In this document: piece by piece, positions 25,828 through 34,437 of the stretch
How the letters are laid out: each line of letters starts with the position of its first letter
Position numbering within the stretch: the first letter of the stretch is position 1
Origin: Candidatus Kapaibacterium sp.
GTDB taxonomy: Bacteria; Bacteroidota; Ignavibacteria; Kapaibacteriales; JAEUSM01
Length of the DNA: 45,252 nucleotides
Reading direction: 5' to 3'
Assembly (NCBI GenBank): GCA_016788785.1
Contig: JAEUSM010000015.1
Location: 1-45,252, forward strand
The notes under the pieces: generated by a model
Databases searched by the model: none
What the model saw: only the letters and a program-made list of their open reading frames with translations
What the model was told of the DNA's origin: nothing
Program-made: the position numbers and the translations under genes

Positions 25828-26433
25828 ATGACTAAAAACATTTCAGCAAGTATAATAGCTCTTTCGAGTGCTGTGATACTTGCGACTGGCTCGTTTTTTT
25901 TAACACGTGCACTAACAATTACTTCGCCTGTACAACAAAATACAGGCGAATTCGTTCGTAGCACGGATTCTTCGAAATCTTCCTCGTCAGATACAAAACA
26001 TCTACGAGAACGTGCTATTGCTGTTCTATCGAAACTTCAAGATTCGTTAGATGCAAATCCTCAGAATAAAGTACTGACCCTCCAATTGGCGAATCTTTAT
26101 TATGACGTACAAATGTATCCAAATGCTCAACAACTTTACAAAAAGTATTTGGATGTATTTAATCAAAAAGACACATCTGTAATGATTGATTATGGATATG
26201 CTCTTTTCAAATCAGGTGATCAGTCGGGTGGTATTGATGCAACCAAAAAAGTATTAACTCTAAACCCAAAACACCCAATAGCTATATTTAATATAGCAGT
26301 TATGTATTACGAACAGAATAATGTTGAAGAAACTGTCCGTTGGCTGAAAAAATGTGTCGAAGTAGCACCGACATCTGACGTAGGTAAAAAATCGAAAGAA
26401 TTTTTAGAAACACTTTCGAAAACTCTGTCATAA
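25828..26433 (+). CDS. Membrane-anchored TPR protein
   Basis: A 201-residue protein with one N-terminal hydrophobic segment (about 8-28) and no lipobox. A Ser/Thr/Asp linker (36-58) follows, then about three TPR units: LSKLQDSLDANPQNKVLTLQLANLYYD, YPNAQQLYKKYLDVF, and NPKHPIAIFNIAVMYYEQ with VRWLKKCVEVAP. The TPR part probably faces the periplasm. It lies between the HU gene (20 nt) and the tiny ribosomal protein gene (33 nt) on one strand. No specific function can be assigned. Confidence 0.8.
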   Translation: MTKNISASIIALSSAVILATGSFFLTRALTITSPVQQNTGEFVRSTDSSKSSSSDTKHLRERAIAVLSKLQDSLDANPQNKVLTLQLANLYYDVQMYPNAQQLYKKYLDVFNQKDTSVMIDYGYALFKSGDQSGGIDATKKVLTLNPKHPIAIFNIAVMYYEQNNVEETVRWLKKCVEVAPTSDVGKKSKEFLETLSKTLS

Positions 26434-26466
26434 TTGTAATTTTATTTATTTATAAGGTACTTGTCA

Positions 26467-26562
26467 ATGCCGTGCGGTAAAAAAAGAAAACGCCATAAAA
26501 TGGCGACCCACAAGCGCAAAAAACGTTTGCGGAAAAATAGACATAAGAAAAAGAATCGGTAG
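26467..26562 (+). CDS. AURKAIP1/COX24-type small ribosomal protein (mS38/bS22-like)
   Basis: A 31-residue, extremely basic protein starting MPCGKKRKRHKMATHKRKKR and ending KKKNR, with a TAG stop at 26560-26562. It matches the AURKAIP1/COX24 domain proteins found across Bacteroidota, which are related to mitochondrial mS38 and bind the small ribosomal subunit near helix 44. It is one third Lys and about a quarter Arg, with three His and one Cys. Its shortness makes it easy to miss in gene calling. It sits in a 228-bp gap between the TPR and subtilase genes. An AT-only hairpin at 26567-26587 follows and could be a weak terminator. Confidence 0.85.
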   Translation: MPCGKKRKRHKMATHKRKKRLRKNRHKKKNR

Positions 26563-26661
26563 GTTTACAAAATTTTTCTTATTTTGTGGTGTCTTTGTTA
26601 TTAAACATAGGCACCATTCTTTTTTTATAGCAATAGATAATTCCCATATATCGAGGATTAT

Positions 26662-29600
26662 ATGAAAATTTACATTACTTCTTTGGTTTTTGTCACACTG
26701 TTTTTCGTTTCTTTTGAGCAAGGAACTTCACAAGTTTTTTCCTTGCAACAGTTGAATAGTTTGGCAAATCAATTTTTGTTACAAGAACTTCAACAACAAC
26801 GGGAAATAGACTCGTTAGCTTCACTTTATAACATACCTTTGAGAAAACAGTTTTCAGATGGTAGAATAGTTGAATTGCAAGGTTTTGAGAATGGAATCCC
26901 AACCTATTATACAACCACAAGTAATGTAGTATCTGCTGCAACTATATCATCCAATAAAGTTCACCCCGGTGGAGGTGCTGGACTTTCATTAAATGGAAAT
27001 GGTGTTTTATTAGGTATGTGGGATGGTGGTAGAACCCGTCTTACTCATCAGGAATTTAATGGACGAGTTTCTCAAATGGATGCAGCAATTGATTTGTCAG
27101 ATCACGCAACTCACGTTGCTGGTACAATGGTTGCTACAGGTACGAGTGCAAGTGCAAAAGGTATGTCATTTGATGCAAGCTTAAATGCCTACGATTGGAA
27201 TAGTGATAATTCTGAAATGACAACTGCTGCTGCAAATGGATTGTTAGTTTCCAATCACTCTTATGGAACCATAACCGGTTGGATTTATAATTTCCGTGGA
27301 GATGACAAATGGGTATGGTTTGGTGATACTGCAGCATCATTAATAGAAGACAGAAACTTTGGGGCATATAATTCGCAAGCTCGTTCTTGGGATGTTATCG
27401 CTCGAAATGCACCTAATTATTTAATCGTCAAATCTGCTGGAAATGATCGTGGTGAAGGTCCTGGTGCTCAACCAGTGGATCATTGGATTTTTAAAAATTC
27501 ACAATGGGTTTTGACAAATACACAAAGAAATAGAGATGGTAATTCGTTAGGATATGATTGTATAACCACTTCTGGAAATGCTAAAAACATTCTTACAGTC
27601 GGTGCAGTTGATGATATTCCAGGTGGATATTCCCAACCTACTGATGTCGTTATGAGTTCTTTCTCTGGGTATGGTCCTACTGATGATGGAAGAATAAAAC
27701 CAGATATTGTAGCAAATGGAATCGGACTGTTTTCCCCTACGGCTTCGACAAACTCCTCCTACCAGTCGTATTCCGGTACTTCAATGTCTGCACCAAGTAT
27801 TTCTGGTTCTTTAGGTTTGTTGTTACAACATCAAAAAAACTTACACCCTACCAAAATCTTACTTTCATCTACGCTGAAAGCGATAGTATTGCATACAGCA
27901 GATGAAGCTGGTTCTGCAAATGGACCTGACTACAGATTTGGTTGGGGATTGATGAATACGAAAAAAGCTACAGATTTGATGACACTCAATTCTACACGAG
28001 GAGCAAATGGTTTTGATATTCAAGAACTTACGTTAAATAACAATGATTCAGTTGTTATTCCAATTCAATCGAATGGTAATCAACCACTCCGTGCTACCAT
28101 TGTCTGGAATGATGTACAAGGTACCACTTCTACAAATACTCTAAATCCTACAACTCTACGTTTAGTGAATGATGTAGATTTGAGAATCCGCAGTGCTGCC
28201 AATCAAACGTTTAATCCATGGGTATTAGACCCTGCTAATCCAGCTAATGCTGCTACAACTGGCGATAACATTCGTGATAATGTCGAACAAGTACATATTC
28301 AATCCCCAGTAGCCAGTCAATATACACTTGTTATTCGACACAAAGGAAGTATAAATGGTGGTTCTCAAGTTGTGTCTTTGGCACTTTCTGGAGCAGAACC
28401 TGCATCTACACCGATAACACCTTCTTTGCTTCTACCTTCTGTAAACGAAAACTCTGCAGCACCGCCTATAGTACATAAATGGAGAGCAATTAATGGGGCA
28501 ACGTACACTTTCCAAGTAGCAACAGACACGTTGTTTAACAATATTGTTGCTCAGGGTATTCAAACAGATACTTCATTTACTTTTTCCAATGCATTGCCAA
28601 ATACAAAATATTTTTGGCGTGTTAATGCAATTATTGGTCCTGATCCAACAGCTTGGAATACACGTTCTTATCAAACATTATCTACAGCTTCAACTAATTG
28701 GTTACTCAAACCAGATTCTCTTTCGACTGTAACTACATTGAGACCAAACTTTAGCTGGAAAAAGCAAACCGAAAATGGATATAGATTATTGGTTTCGACT
28801 AATTCAAACTTATCAAATCCTATTGTTAATACTTCTCAAGGTGATACCAATCGTACAATTGTTGAATACTTAAACTTTAATACGCAATATTATTGGAATG
28901 CTTCAGGAATTTCTATGGGACCATCTTATAATCCTTCCATAACGTGGTCTTTTGTAACCTATAATCCGATTGTACAACCTTTACTGCCATCTAATGGATT
29001 TGTTGCATCAACAATGCCACCAATTATGCAATGGAATAGTGCTGAGAATATTAATCAATATAATATTCAAGTTTCGACAAATCCTGCATTTACTTCTAAT
29101 GTAGTCATTAACGAAAATGCTATCAGTGATACAACATTCCCAACTTCTTCATTACTCAAAAATAAGTTGTATCATTGGAGAATCCAACCCCAATTTGGGC
29201 CAAAAAGTGGAGCATGGTCAACTGCTTGGACATTTTCAGTGCCTGATAATAACTTACGAAAAATCTTTCCTGATTCTTCATCTGCAATTGGAAATACAAA
29301 CGTAACATTACGATGGAGAAAATTAGAAGGCACGAATAAATATACGGTCACATTAGCAAGTAATCCTCAGTTTATTACCCCAATAGTAAGTAATTCTAAT
29401 GTCACTGATACAACATTAGCAGTTCCAAACCTACAAACAAATACGCCGTATTATTGGACTGTAAGTGCTACGACTGATTTGGGTGAAGTTCAATCATCGA
29501 CATGGCAATTTATCATTGTTTCTAAACCACAATTGGTTGCTCCCGATGATAAAAGTACGAATTCAGACAAGTTAATTACCTTCCGTTGGAGAAAACTTGG

Positions 29601-30660
29601 TGGATTGAATGCTTCATCATTTTTACGAGTATCTGATAAAGTAAATTTTTCTACAACCTTAGAAGAAGTTGATGGACTGTTGGATACTACCTATGTTTTT
29701 GACGGCTCTACAGCTCTTAAACAAAATACTACTTATTATTGGCAGGTGCGACAGTTGATTGGTCAAGATACTACGTTGTGGTCAGATCCATGGTCGTTTA
29801 CAACAAAAGCACTTCCAATGATAACACAACAATACCCAGATTCTAATGCGATAGGTGTTCCAATTGATACAACATTTTACTGGAATAGTGCAACAGATGT
29901 AGACGGATATACAGTTCGAGTGTCAACAGTTCCAACCTTTGCTTCAACAGTTTTAGAACGCTCACCGTTAATAGGCGAAGCACAAACTTCAGTAACTGGG
30001 TTAGAAAATAATAAAAAATATTATTGGCAAACAAGAACAAGAAAAGAAGGTGAATTTTCTGCTTGGTCAAATGCTTGGCCATTTTTAACGATACTTTCTA
30101 AACCAAATTTGTTATTACCAGCTAATGAGGCAAATATCCCACAAACGGAAATTACCTTTACATGGCAAGCTGTCGCTGGAGCAGAAAGTTACGATTTGCG
30201 AGTTTCAACTGACTCTACATTTGCTACGACAGTCGTTAGTGAAGAAGGATTAGTCCCAACAACCTATGAATATAAAGCATTAGTTGCTAATACAAAATAT
30301 TTCTGGCAAGTAGAATCAAAATCAACAAAAAATGCGGGTCAGTGGTCAGCTATACGAAACTTTACTACCCAACCTATTAGTTCAGTTGGAGCTACGGAAC
30401 ATATTGGCGTTGAAATTATACCAAATCCTGTGAGCAATATCGCTCGAATCCGAATAAGCACACAAAACAATGAAATTATACGTAGCATTACAATTCGAAA
30501 TATGATAGGAGAAACAGTCGCAACGGTAGACGTTCCTCATACTGTTCAAAACTATCTTGAGTTTGACTACATTGCTACATCGGTTGCAAATGGAATATAT
30601 ATGCTCGATATCTCTACCACAAAACGAAAATCCAGCTATCCTCTCGTGATAGTACGCTAA
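26662..30660 (+). CDS. T9SS-secreted subtilisin-like protease with FN3-like repeats
   Basis: A 1332-residue S8 family protease. It has a signal peptide (1-23), a short propeptide region, and a subtilase domain at about 105-435 with D121 (GMWDGG), H148 (DHATHVAGT) and S374 (GTSMSAPS). A jelly-roll-like domain follows (about 440-575). Seven fibronectin-III-like units of about 90-95 residues fill 585-1240, each with a W or Y strand, a Y-x-x-x-V-S core and a YYW-x-V strand. The C-terminal 85 residues (IIPNPVSNIARI ... YPLVIVR) are a type A type IX secretion sorting domain. It is probably exported and surface-attached or released. A strong terminator follows. Confidence 0.92.
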   Translation: MKIYITSLVFVTLFFVSFEQGTSQVFSLQQLNSLANQFLLQELQQQREIDSLASLYNIPLRKQFSDGRIVELQGFENGIPTYYTTTSNVVSAATISSNKVHPGGGAGLSLNGNGVLLGMWDGGRTRLTHQEFNGRVSQMDAAIDLSDHATHVAGTMVATGTSASAKGMSFDASLNAYDWNSDNSEMTTAAANGLLVSNHSYGTITGWIYNFRGDDKWVWFGDTAASLIEDRNFGAYNSQARSWDVIARNAPNYLIVKSAGNDRGEGPGAQPVDHWIFKNSQWVLTNTQRNRDGNSLGYDCITTSGNAKNILTVGAVDDIPGGYSQPTDVVMSSFSGYGPTDDGRIKPDIVANGIGLFSPTASTNSSYQSYSGTSMSAPSISGSLGLLLQHQKNLHPTKILLSSTLKAIVLHTADEAGSANGPDYRFGWGLMNTKKATDLMTLNSTRGANGFDIQELTLNNNDSVVIPIQSNGNQPLRATIVWNDVQGTTSTNTLNPTTLRLVNDVDLRIRSAANQTFNPWVLDPANPANAATTGDNIRDNVEQVHIQSPVASQYTLVIRHKGSINGGSQVVSLALSGAEPASTPITPSLLLPSVNENSAAPPIVHKWRAINGATYTFQVATDTLFNNIVAQGIQTDTSFTFSNALPNTKYFWRVNAIIGPDPTAWNTRSYQTLSTASTNWLLKPDSLSTVTTLRPNFSWKKQTENGYRLLVSTNSNLSNPIVNTSQGDTNRTIVEYLNFNTQYYWNASGISMGPSYNPSITWSFVTYNPIVQPLLPSNGFVASTMPPIMQWNSAENINQYNIQVSTNPAFTSNVVINENAISDTTFPTSSLLKNKLYHWRIQPQFGPKSGAWSTAWTFSVPDNNLRKIFPDSSSAIGNTNVTLRWRKLEGTNKYTVTLASNPQFITPIVSNSNVTDTTLAVPNLQTNTPYYWTVSATTDLGEVQSSTWQFIIVSKPQLVAPDDKSTNSDKLITFRWRKLGGLNASSFLRVSDKVNFSTTLEEVDGLLDTTYVFDGSTALKQNTTYYWQVRQLIGQDTTLWSDPWSFTTKALPMITQQYPDSNAIGVPIDTTFYWNSATDVDGYTVRVSTVPTFASTVLERSPLIGEAQTSVTGLENNKKYYWQTRTRKEGEFSAWSNAWPFLTILSKPNLLLPANEANIPQTEITFTWQAVAGAESYDLRVSTDSTFATTVVSEEGLVPTTYEYKALVANTKYFWQVESKSTKNAGQWSAIRNFTTQPISSVGATEHIGVEIIPNPVSNIARIRISTQNNEIIRSITIRNMIGETVATVDVPHTVQNYLEFDYIATSVANGIYMLDISTTKRKSSYPLVIVR

Positions 30661-30661
30661 C

Positions 30662-30690
30662 AAAAAAGCCCATCGATGATGGGCTTTTTT
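30662..30690 (+). terminator. Terminator of the subtilase gene
   Basis: A perfect stem AAAAAAGCCCATC (30662-30674) / GATGGGCTTTTTT (30678-30690) with a 3-nt loop, starting one base after the stop codon. It is symmetrical and could also act on the other strand. Confidence 0.9.
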
Positions 30691-30734
30691 GTTTATATAC
30701 ATCAAATTTCTACCCCTAATTTAGTTGAGGAATT

Positions 30735-30870
30735 TGATTTTGTAGGGGCAGACCTATGTGTTTGCTCATTGATGCATAATGACCCCTCACCCCTTACCCT
30801 CTCCCCAATGGGGAGAGGGAGATATCATGTTTTTGTAGGGGCAAAATTATGCGTCTCTACAGATTGGTTT
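30735..30870. repeat. REP-like palindromic repeat tract, second copy
   Basis: A GC-rich tract between the subtilase and polA. It has two direct copies of TTTGTAGGGGCA about 94 bp apart and a perfect 10-bp hairpin CCCTCTCCCC (30797-30806) / GGGGAGAGGG (30810-30819) with loop AAT. It ends with GCGTCTCTAC. These modules (TTGTAGGGGC, CCCCTCACCCC, ACCCTCTCCC, GAGGGAGATAT, CGTCTCTAC) recur at 1-210. No coding capacity is evident. It is probably a dispersed non-autonomous element. Confidence 0.65.
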
Positions 30871-30890
30871 ATTTCAAAACAATGTTTTGA

Positions 30891-33713
30891 TTAATGGGCT
30901 TCGTACCAACTATTGCCTATTCCTGATTCTGCAACGACAGGTACGTGTGGCAGAGGAAATGCAGATTCCATAATGGATTTGATGAGTATTGGTAATGTGT
31001 CTAATTCATCAGGAACAACTTCAAATACTAATTCGTCATGGACTTGAAGCATTAATTTTGATTTGATGTTTTGCTCTTTCATTGTGTTGTGAATTTTTAT
31101 CATTGCTACCTTCATCATATCGGCAGCAGTTCCTTGAATAGGCATATTCACTGCAGCACGTTCTGTAGCAGTTCGAATAGTATGATTTTGGGAGTTGATA
31201 TCTGGAAAATATCGTCGACGACCTGCTAAGGTTTCTGCATAACCATGTTGCTTTGTAGAAGCTACAGTCGATTCGATAAACTTTTTGATGTTTGGATATT
31301 TTTCAAAATAGGTATCAATGATAGATTTTGCTTCATTTCTTGGTATTTCTAATTGAGCAGCAAGACCAAAAGCACCTTGTCCATACATTATGCCGAAATT
31401 AACTGTTTTCGCAACACGACGCATATCTGAAGTAACATCACCTGTTGCAACTCCATACAGCATTGCAGCTGTTGCTTTATGAATATCTTCTCCGTTGACA
31501 AAAGCTTGAATGAGCGTTGGGTCTTCACACATTGACGCCATAATCCGAAGTTCAATTTGGGAGTAATCAACAGATAGAATTTTCATTTCTTCATATTGTG
31601 GAATGAATGCTTTTCGAACCTCTCGACCAAGTTCAGTTTTTATAGGAATATTTTGCAAATTTGGATCGAATGATGCCAAGCGTCCTGTTCCTGCAGTGGT
31701 TTGAGAATAGGTAGTATGTACTCTTTTGGTATGAGGATTTACCATTTTTGGAAGTGCATCGACATAGGTTGATTTTAACTTCACCAAGGAACGATATTCT
31801 AACAAATGTTGAGCGATTGGATGGACATTTACTAAATCTCGTAATACTACTTCATCTGTGCTAAATCCAGTTTTATTTTTCTTTGCAGATGGGAGGTTCA
31901 AATGAACAAACAGTACATCAGCAAGTTGTTTTGGAGAGTTGAGATTAAAAGACATTCCAGCCAAATCGATAACTTTTGCTTCATGTTCTTTTGCCATAGC
32001 ATCTATTTTAACAGATAGGTCTTTCAATAATGGAATATCGATTGCGATTCCATTATATTCCATCTGGGTTAAAACCTCCATCAATGGAAACTCGATTGTT
32101 TTTGCAACAGAAGCGAGTTTTTCTTCTTTCTCTAATTCTTTTTTGAGAATTGAACACAACTGAAAGGTAACATCAGCATCTTCGGCAGCATACGTACTCA
32201 CTTTATCGATGGAAACACTTCGTAATGTGCGTTTTTTGAGTTCTTTTTCAGGTACAAGTGAAGTAAACTTTATAGTATCATATTTAAGCCATTGGATAGC
32301 CAAAGCGTCCATTCCATGTTTAGAATCTGTATTCAAAATAAACGAACTAAGCATTGAGTCCACACTCATTGGGGAGACTGTAATACCATATCGTTTTAGA
32401 ATAACAGCGTCAAATTTTCCATTTTGTGACCATTTTTCGACTTTTGGAGATTCAAGCAATGGTTTTACAATTTCAATAACTTTTGCTGTATCAAGATTGT
32501 GATATTTCGGAGTTTCTTCCATTGACTCTGTTGTAAAGAGTGGACTTTCGTCAATTTCCGTTTCGCTAATAATTGGAATATAGATTCCTTCTCCAGCCTT
32601 TGAAGATAATGCAATTCCCACAATATCACAAAGCATTGTATCAATACCAGTAGTTTCCAAATCAAAGGCAACTGCTGGTTGTTGTGCGAGTGTATCCACA
32701 ATGGATTGTAACTGTTCGTAAGATTGAACTGTGGTGTAATTATGTTCGGTTGTATTGATGTTTTTGAGTGTTGGGCTTTGTGATTCAAATGCCTTAGGTA
32801 CTGATACACTTATCGTTTTTATCTCACCAGAAGAAGGAGAATGCAAACGTGCAGCCCATTTTTTTCGAAGCTGCACCATACTCATTTCTGCAAAAAAATC
32901 GTCTAATTGCGTGCTTGGTTTTTCTTGTAATACAAAATCTTGAATACCAAAATTGATTGGAACATCAGTATCAATTGTAACAAGTTGTTTGGAAAGCATC
33001 GCCATTTCTTTGTTTATAGCAAACTTTTCTTTGATGGATTTGCTTGCAATCTCATCCAAATGTTCATAAATTTTTTCTATACTCCCATATTGCTGAACCA
33101 ATGGTATTGCTCCTTTTGGTCCAACGCCTTTCACTCCTGGTATGTTGTCAGAGGAGTCGCCCATAATAGCCAAAACGTCAATCACTTGTTTTGGACTAAC
33201 ACCAAATTTTTCTAAAACATACTCTTCGCCCAATTCTTCGAATATAGACTCATCTTTTCCAGGTTTGATCAATCGAACATTATTCGAAACTAATTGACAA
33301 TAATCTTTGTCGGAAGTGATGCAATACACAGTGGTATCATCTTTGCCAAATCTGTGGCAAAATGTTCCAACAATATCATCTGCTTCATAGCCATTTAACT
33401 CAATTCGAGGTATTCCAGCCAAATCGATAAATCGCTTTATTTCAGGAACTTGTGGTATGAGTTCTTCAGGAAACGCTTGTCTGTTTGCTTTGTATTCAGG
33501 ATACATTTTATGTCGAAAGGTTGGTTCTGAAGTATCAAAAACAACAGCCATGTGGGTTGGTTTTCGAAGTTCTATGAAGGAAGTAAGAGTGTTTGCAAAA
33601 CCGTATAAAGCACCGATAGGGATTTGAGTAGGTGAATAAAGATTTGCACGAGACATTGCATGGAATGCACGAAAGATTATACCGAAACCATCAAAAAGAT
33701 ATAGTTTTTCCAT
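30891..33713 (-). CDS. polA: DNA polymerase I
   Basis: A 940-residue protein with all three PolA domains. First is the 5'-3' exonuclease/flap domain (LFDGFGIIFRAFHAM ... YEADDIVGTF ... GVKGVGPKGA, about 1-290). Next is a 3'-5' exonuclease (about 320-520) in which the acidic metal ligands are kept (FDLETTG, NGKFDAV, AAEDADV), so proofreading is probably active. Last is the polymerase domain with DYSQIELRIMA, RRVAKTVNFGIMYG and QVHDELVFE. The ATG at 33711-33713 is preferred to a TTG three codons earlier. A TAGTTTTG -7-like box lies upstream at 33741-33748. Confidence 0.97.
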   Translation of the reverse strand: MEKLYLFDGFGIIFRAFHAMSRANLYSPTQIPIGALYGFANTLTSFIELRKPTHMAVVFDTSEPTFRHKMYPEYKANRQAFPEELIPQVPEIKRFIDLAGIPRIELNGYEADDIVGTFCHRFGKDDTTVYCITSDKDYCQLVSNNVRLIKPGKDESIFEELGEEYVLEKFGVSPKQVIDVLAIMGDSSDNIPGVKGVGPKGAIPLVQQYGSIEKIYEHLDEIASKSIKEKFAINKEMAMLSKQLVTIDTDVPINFGIQDFVLQEKPSTQLDDFFAEMSMVQLRKKWAARLHSPSSGEIKTISVSVPKAFESQSPTLKNINTTEHNYTTVQSYEQLQSIVDTLAQQPAVAFDLETTGIDTMLCDIVGIALSSKAGEGIYIPIISETEIDESPLFTTESMEETPKYHNLDTAKVIEIVKPLLESPKVEKWSQNGKFDAVILKRYGITVSPMSVDSMLSSFILNTDSKHGMDALAIQWLKYDTIKFTSLVPEKELKKRTLRSVSIDKVSTYAAEDADVTFQLCSILKKELEKEEKLASVAKTIEFPLMEVLTQMEYNGIAIDIPLLKDLSVKIDAMAKEHEAKVIDLAGMSFNLNSPKQLADVLFVHLNLPSAKKNKTGFSTDEVVLRDLVNVHPIAQHLLEYRSLVKLKSTYVDALPKMVNPHTKRVHTTYSQTTAGTGRLASFDPNLQNIPIKTELGREVRKAFIPQYEEMKILSVDYSQIELRIMASMCEDPTLIQAFVNGEDIHKATAAMLYGVATGDVTSDMRRVAKTVNFGIMYGQGAFGLAAQLEIPRNEAKSIIDTYFEKYPNIKKFIESTVASTKQHGYAETLAGRRRYFPDINSQNHTIRTATERAAVNMPIQGTAADMMKVAMIKIHNTMKEQNIKSKLMLQVHDELVFEVVPDELDTLPILIKSIMESAFPLPHVPVVAESGIGNSWYEAH

Positions 33714-33740
33714 AAGAGTCAATAAATGAAGAATGAGCTA

Positions 33741-33748
33741 CAAAACTA
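33741..33748 (-). promoter_or_regulatory. Candidate -7 box of polA
   Basis: TAGTTTTG on the minus strand matches TAnnTTTG exactly, 27 nt before the ATG. A TTTG lies only 12 nt further upstream, too close for the usual -33 element. Confidence 0.35.
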
Positions 33749-33798
33749 TGAAAATTTCTGCAAAGTGAGGCAGTATCATAAAGTTTTGAAGACAAAAA

Positions 33799-33830
33799 AA
33801 AGTTCCTTCCAATTGCTTGAAAGGAACTTT
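33799..33830 (-). terminator. Terminator of the Cys-repeat protein gene
   Basis: A 10-bp stem AAAGTTCCTT (33799-33808) / AAGGAACTTT (33821-33830) with a 12-nt loop. On the minus-strand transcript it is followed by a U-rich run. It lies 20 nt past the stop of the Cys-repeat gene and separates it from polA. Confidence 0.8.
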
Positions 33831-33850
33831 GAATGAAATTCAAAAATCAA

Positions 33851-34363
33851 TTATGATTTTTTTGACGGTGTACACGCATCACAATCGCCGCAATCAGTGC
33901 AGTCAACTGGGCAACATCCATCACATTCACAATCCAAAGAAGCTGATTCTTTTACAGCTTTTTTAACAGATTTTTTTGAAGGTGTACATGCAACACAATC
34001 GCCGCAATCAGTGCAGTCAACTGGGCAACATCCATCACATTCGCAATCCAAAGAAGCTGATTCTTTTACAGCTTTTTTAACAGATTTTTTTACTTTTGTA
34101 TTTTTCGCTTTTTTACCACAATCACATTTGTCACAAGATGCACCTGGGCAAGCATCACCGCATTCGCAAGATTTTGCTGCTTTTTTTACTTTTGTTTTGC
34201 TACCGCAATCACATTTAGTACAAGAAGCACCTGGACATGCGTCACCACATTTACATTTTACAACAACATGAGTAGGAGTTGCAACTGATGTAGAAGTTGT
34301 TGCAACAAAAGAAAATACCACGAAAAGTGCAGTTAAAACACTGCCTAAAATTGAATTCAACAT
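33851..34363 (-). CDS. Exported metallothionein-like Cys-repeat protein
   Basis: A 170-residue protein with a signal peptide (about 1-28) and 28 cysteines. Two copies of CxCGDACPGASCxKCDCG (about 37-54 and 67-84) are joined by Lys-rich linkers. Two 38-residue units follow, each with a Lys/Ala/Ser segment and an 8-Cys core, DCECDGCCPVDCTDCGDC plus AC. The CxC, CC and CxxC spacing suggests thiolate metal clusters as in metallothioneins, but an exported location is unusual for those. No known family was recognised. The ATG at 34361-34363 is chosen because it starts the signal peptide; an upstream ATG would add ten residues. The upstream neighbour encodes another Cys-rich exported protein. Confidence 0.8.
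   Translation of the reverse strand: MLNSILGSVLTALFVVFSFVATTSTSVATPTHVVVKCKCGDACPGASCTKCDCGSKTKVKKAAKSCECGDACPGASCDKCDCGKKAKNTKVKKSVKKAVKESASLDCECDGCCPVDCTDCGDCVACTPSKKSVKKAVKESASLDCECDGCCPVDCTDCGDCDACTPSKKS
33855..34082. repeat. 114-bp in-frame tandem duplication
   Basis: Two adjacent 114-bp units (33855-33968 and 33969-34082) differ at only four positions by eye. Each encodes one 38-residue Cys-rich unit. A fragment of a third unit boundary (GATTTTTTT at 34083) follows. The near identity at synonymous positions points to a recent duplication or ongoing gene conversion. Confidence 0.9.
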
Positions 34364-34403
34364 TGAAATTCTCCAAATATAAAATAAATACATAAAATTA
34401 TTT

Positions 34404-34426
34404 GCCTACATAATACAAGTGTAGGC
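34404..34426. promoter_or_regulatory. Intercistronic hairpin between the two Cys-rich genes
   Basis: A perfect 7-bp stem GCCTACA (34404-34410) / TGTAGGC (34420-34426) with a 9-nt loop, 11 nt past the stop of the Cys/His-rich gene. The minus-strand transcript has no proper U-run after it (AAATAATTTTATG), so it may be a weak terminator, a processing site or an attenuator. A TATATTTG match to the -7 consensus lies at 34374-34381, but only 10 nt from the next ATG. Confidence 0.5.
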
Positions 34427-34437
34427 GTCAGGTCGAG

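Noticed and set aside
26567-26587. Hairpin after the small ribosomal protein gene as a firm terminator
   Set aside because: The stem is nearly all A/T (ACAAAAT/ATTTTGT) and weak; it is mentioned only as possible.
33855-34082. Repeat array as a possible CRISPR
   Set aside because: The units are contiguous 114-bp coding repeats with no unique spacers.
33897-34271. 124-residue plus-strand ORF with apparent repeats (SHSQSKEADSF)
   Set aside because: It is the antisense shadow of the Cys-repeat gene; its repeats come from the 114-bp duplication in the true gene, which has a signal peptide and structured Cys pattern.
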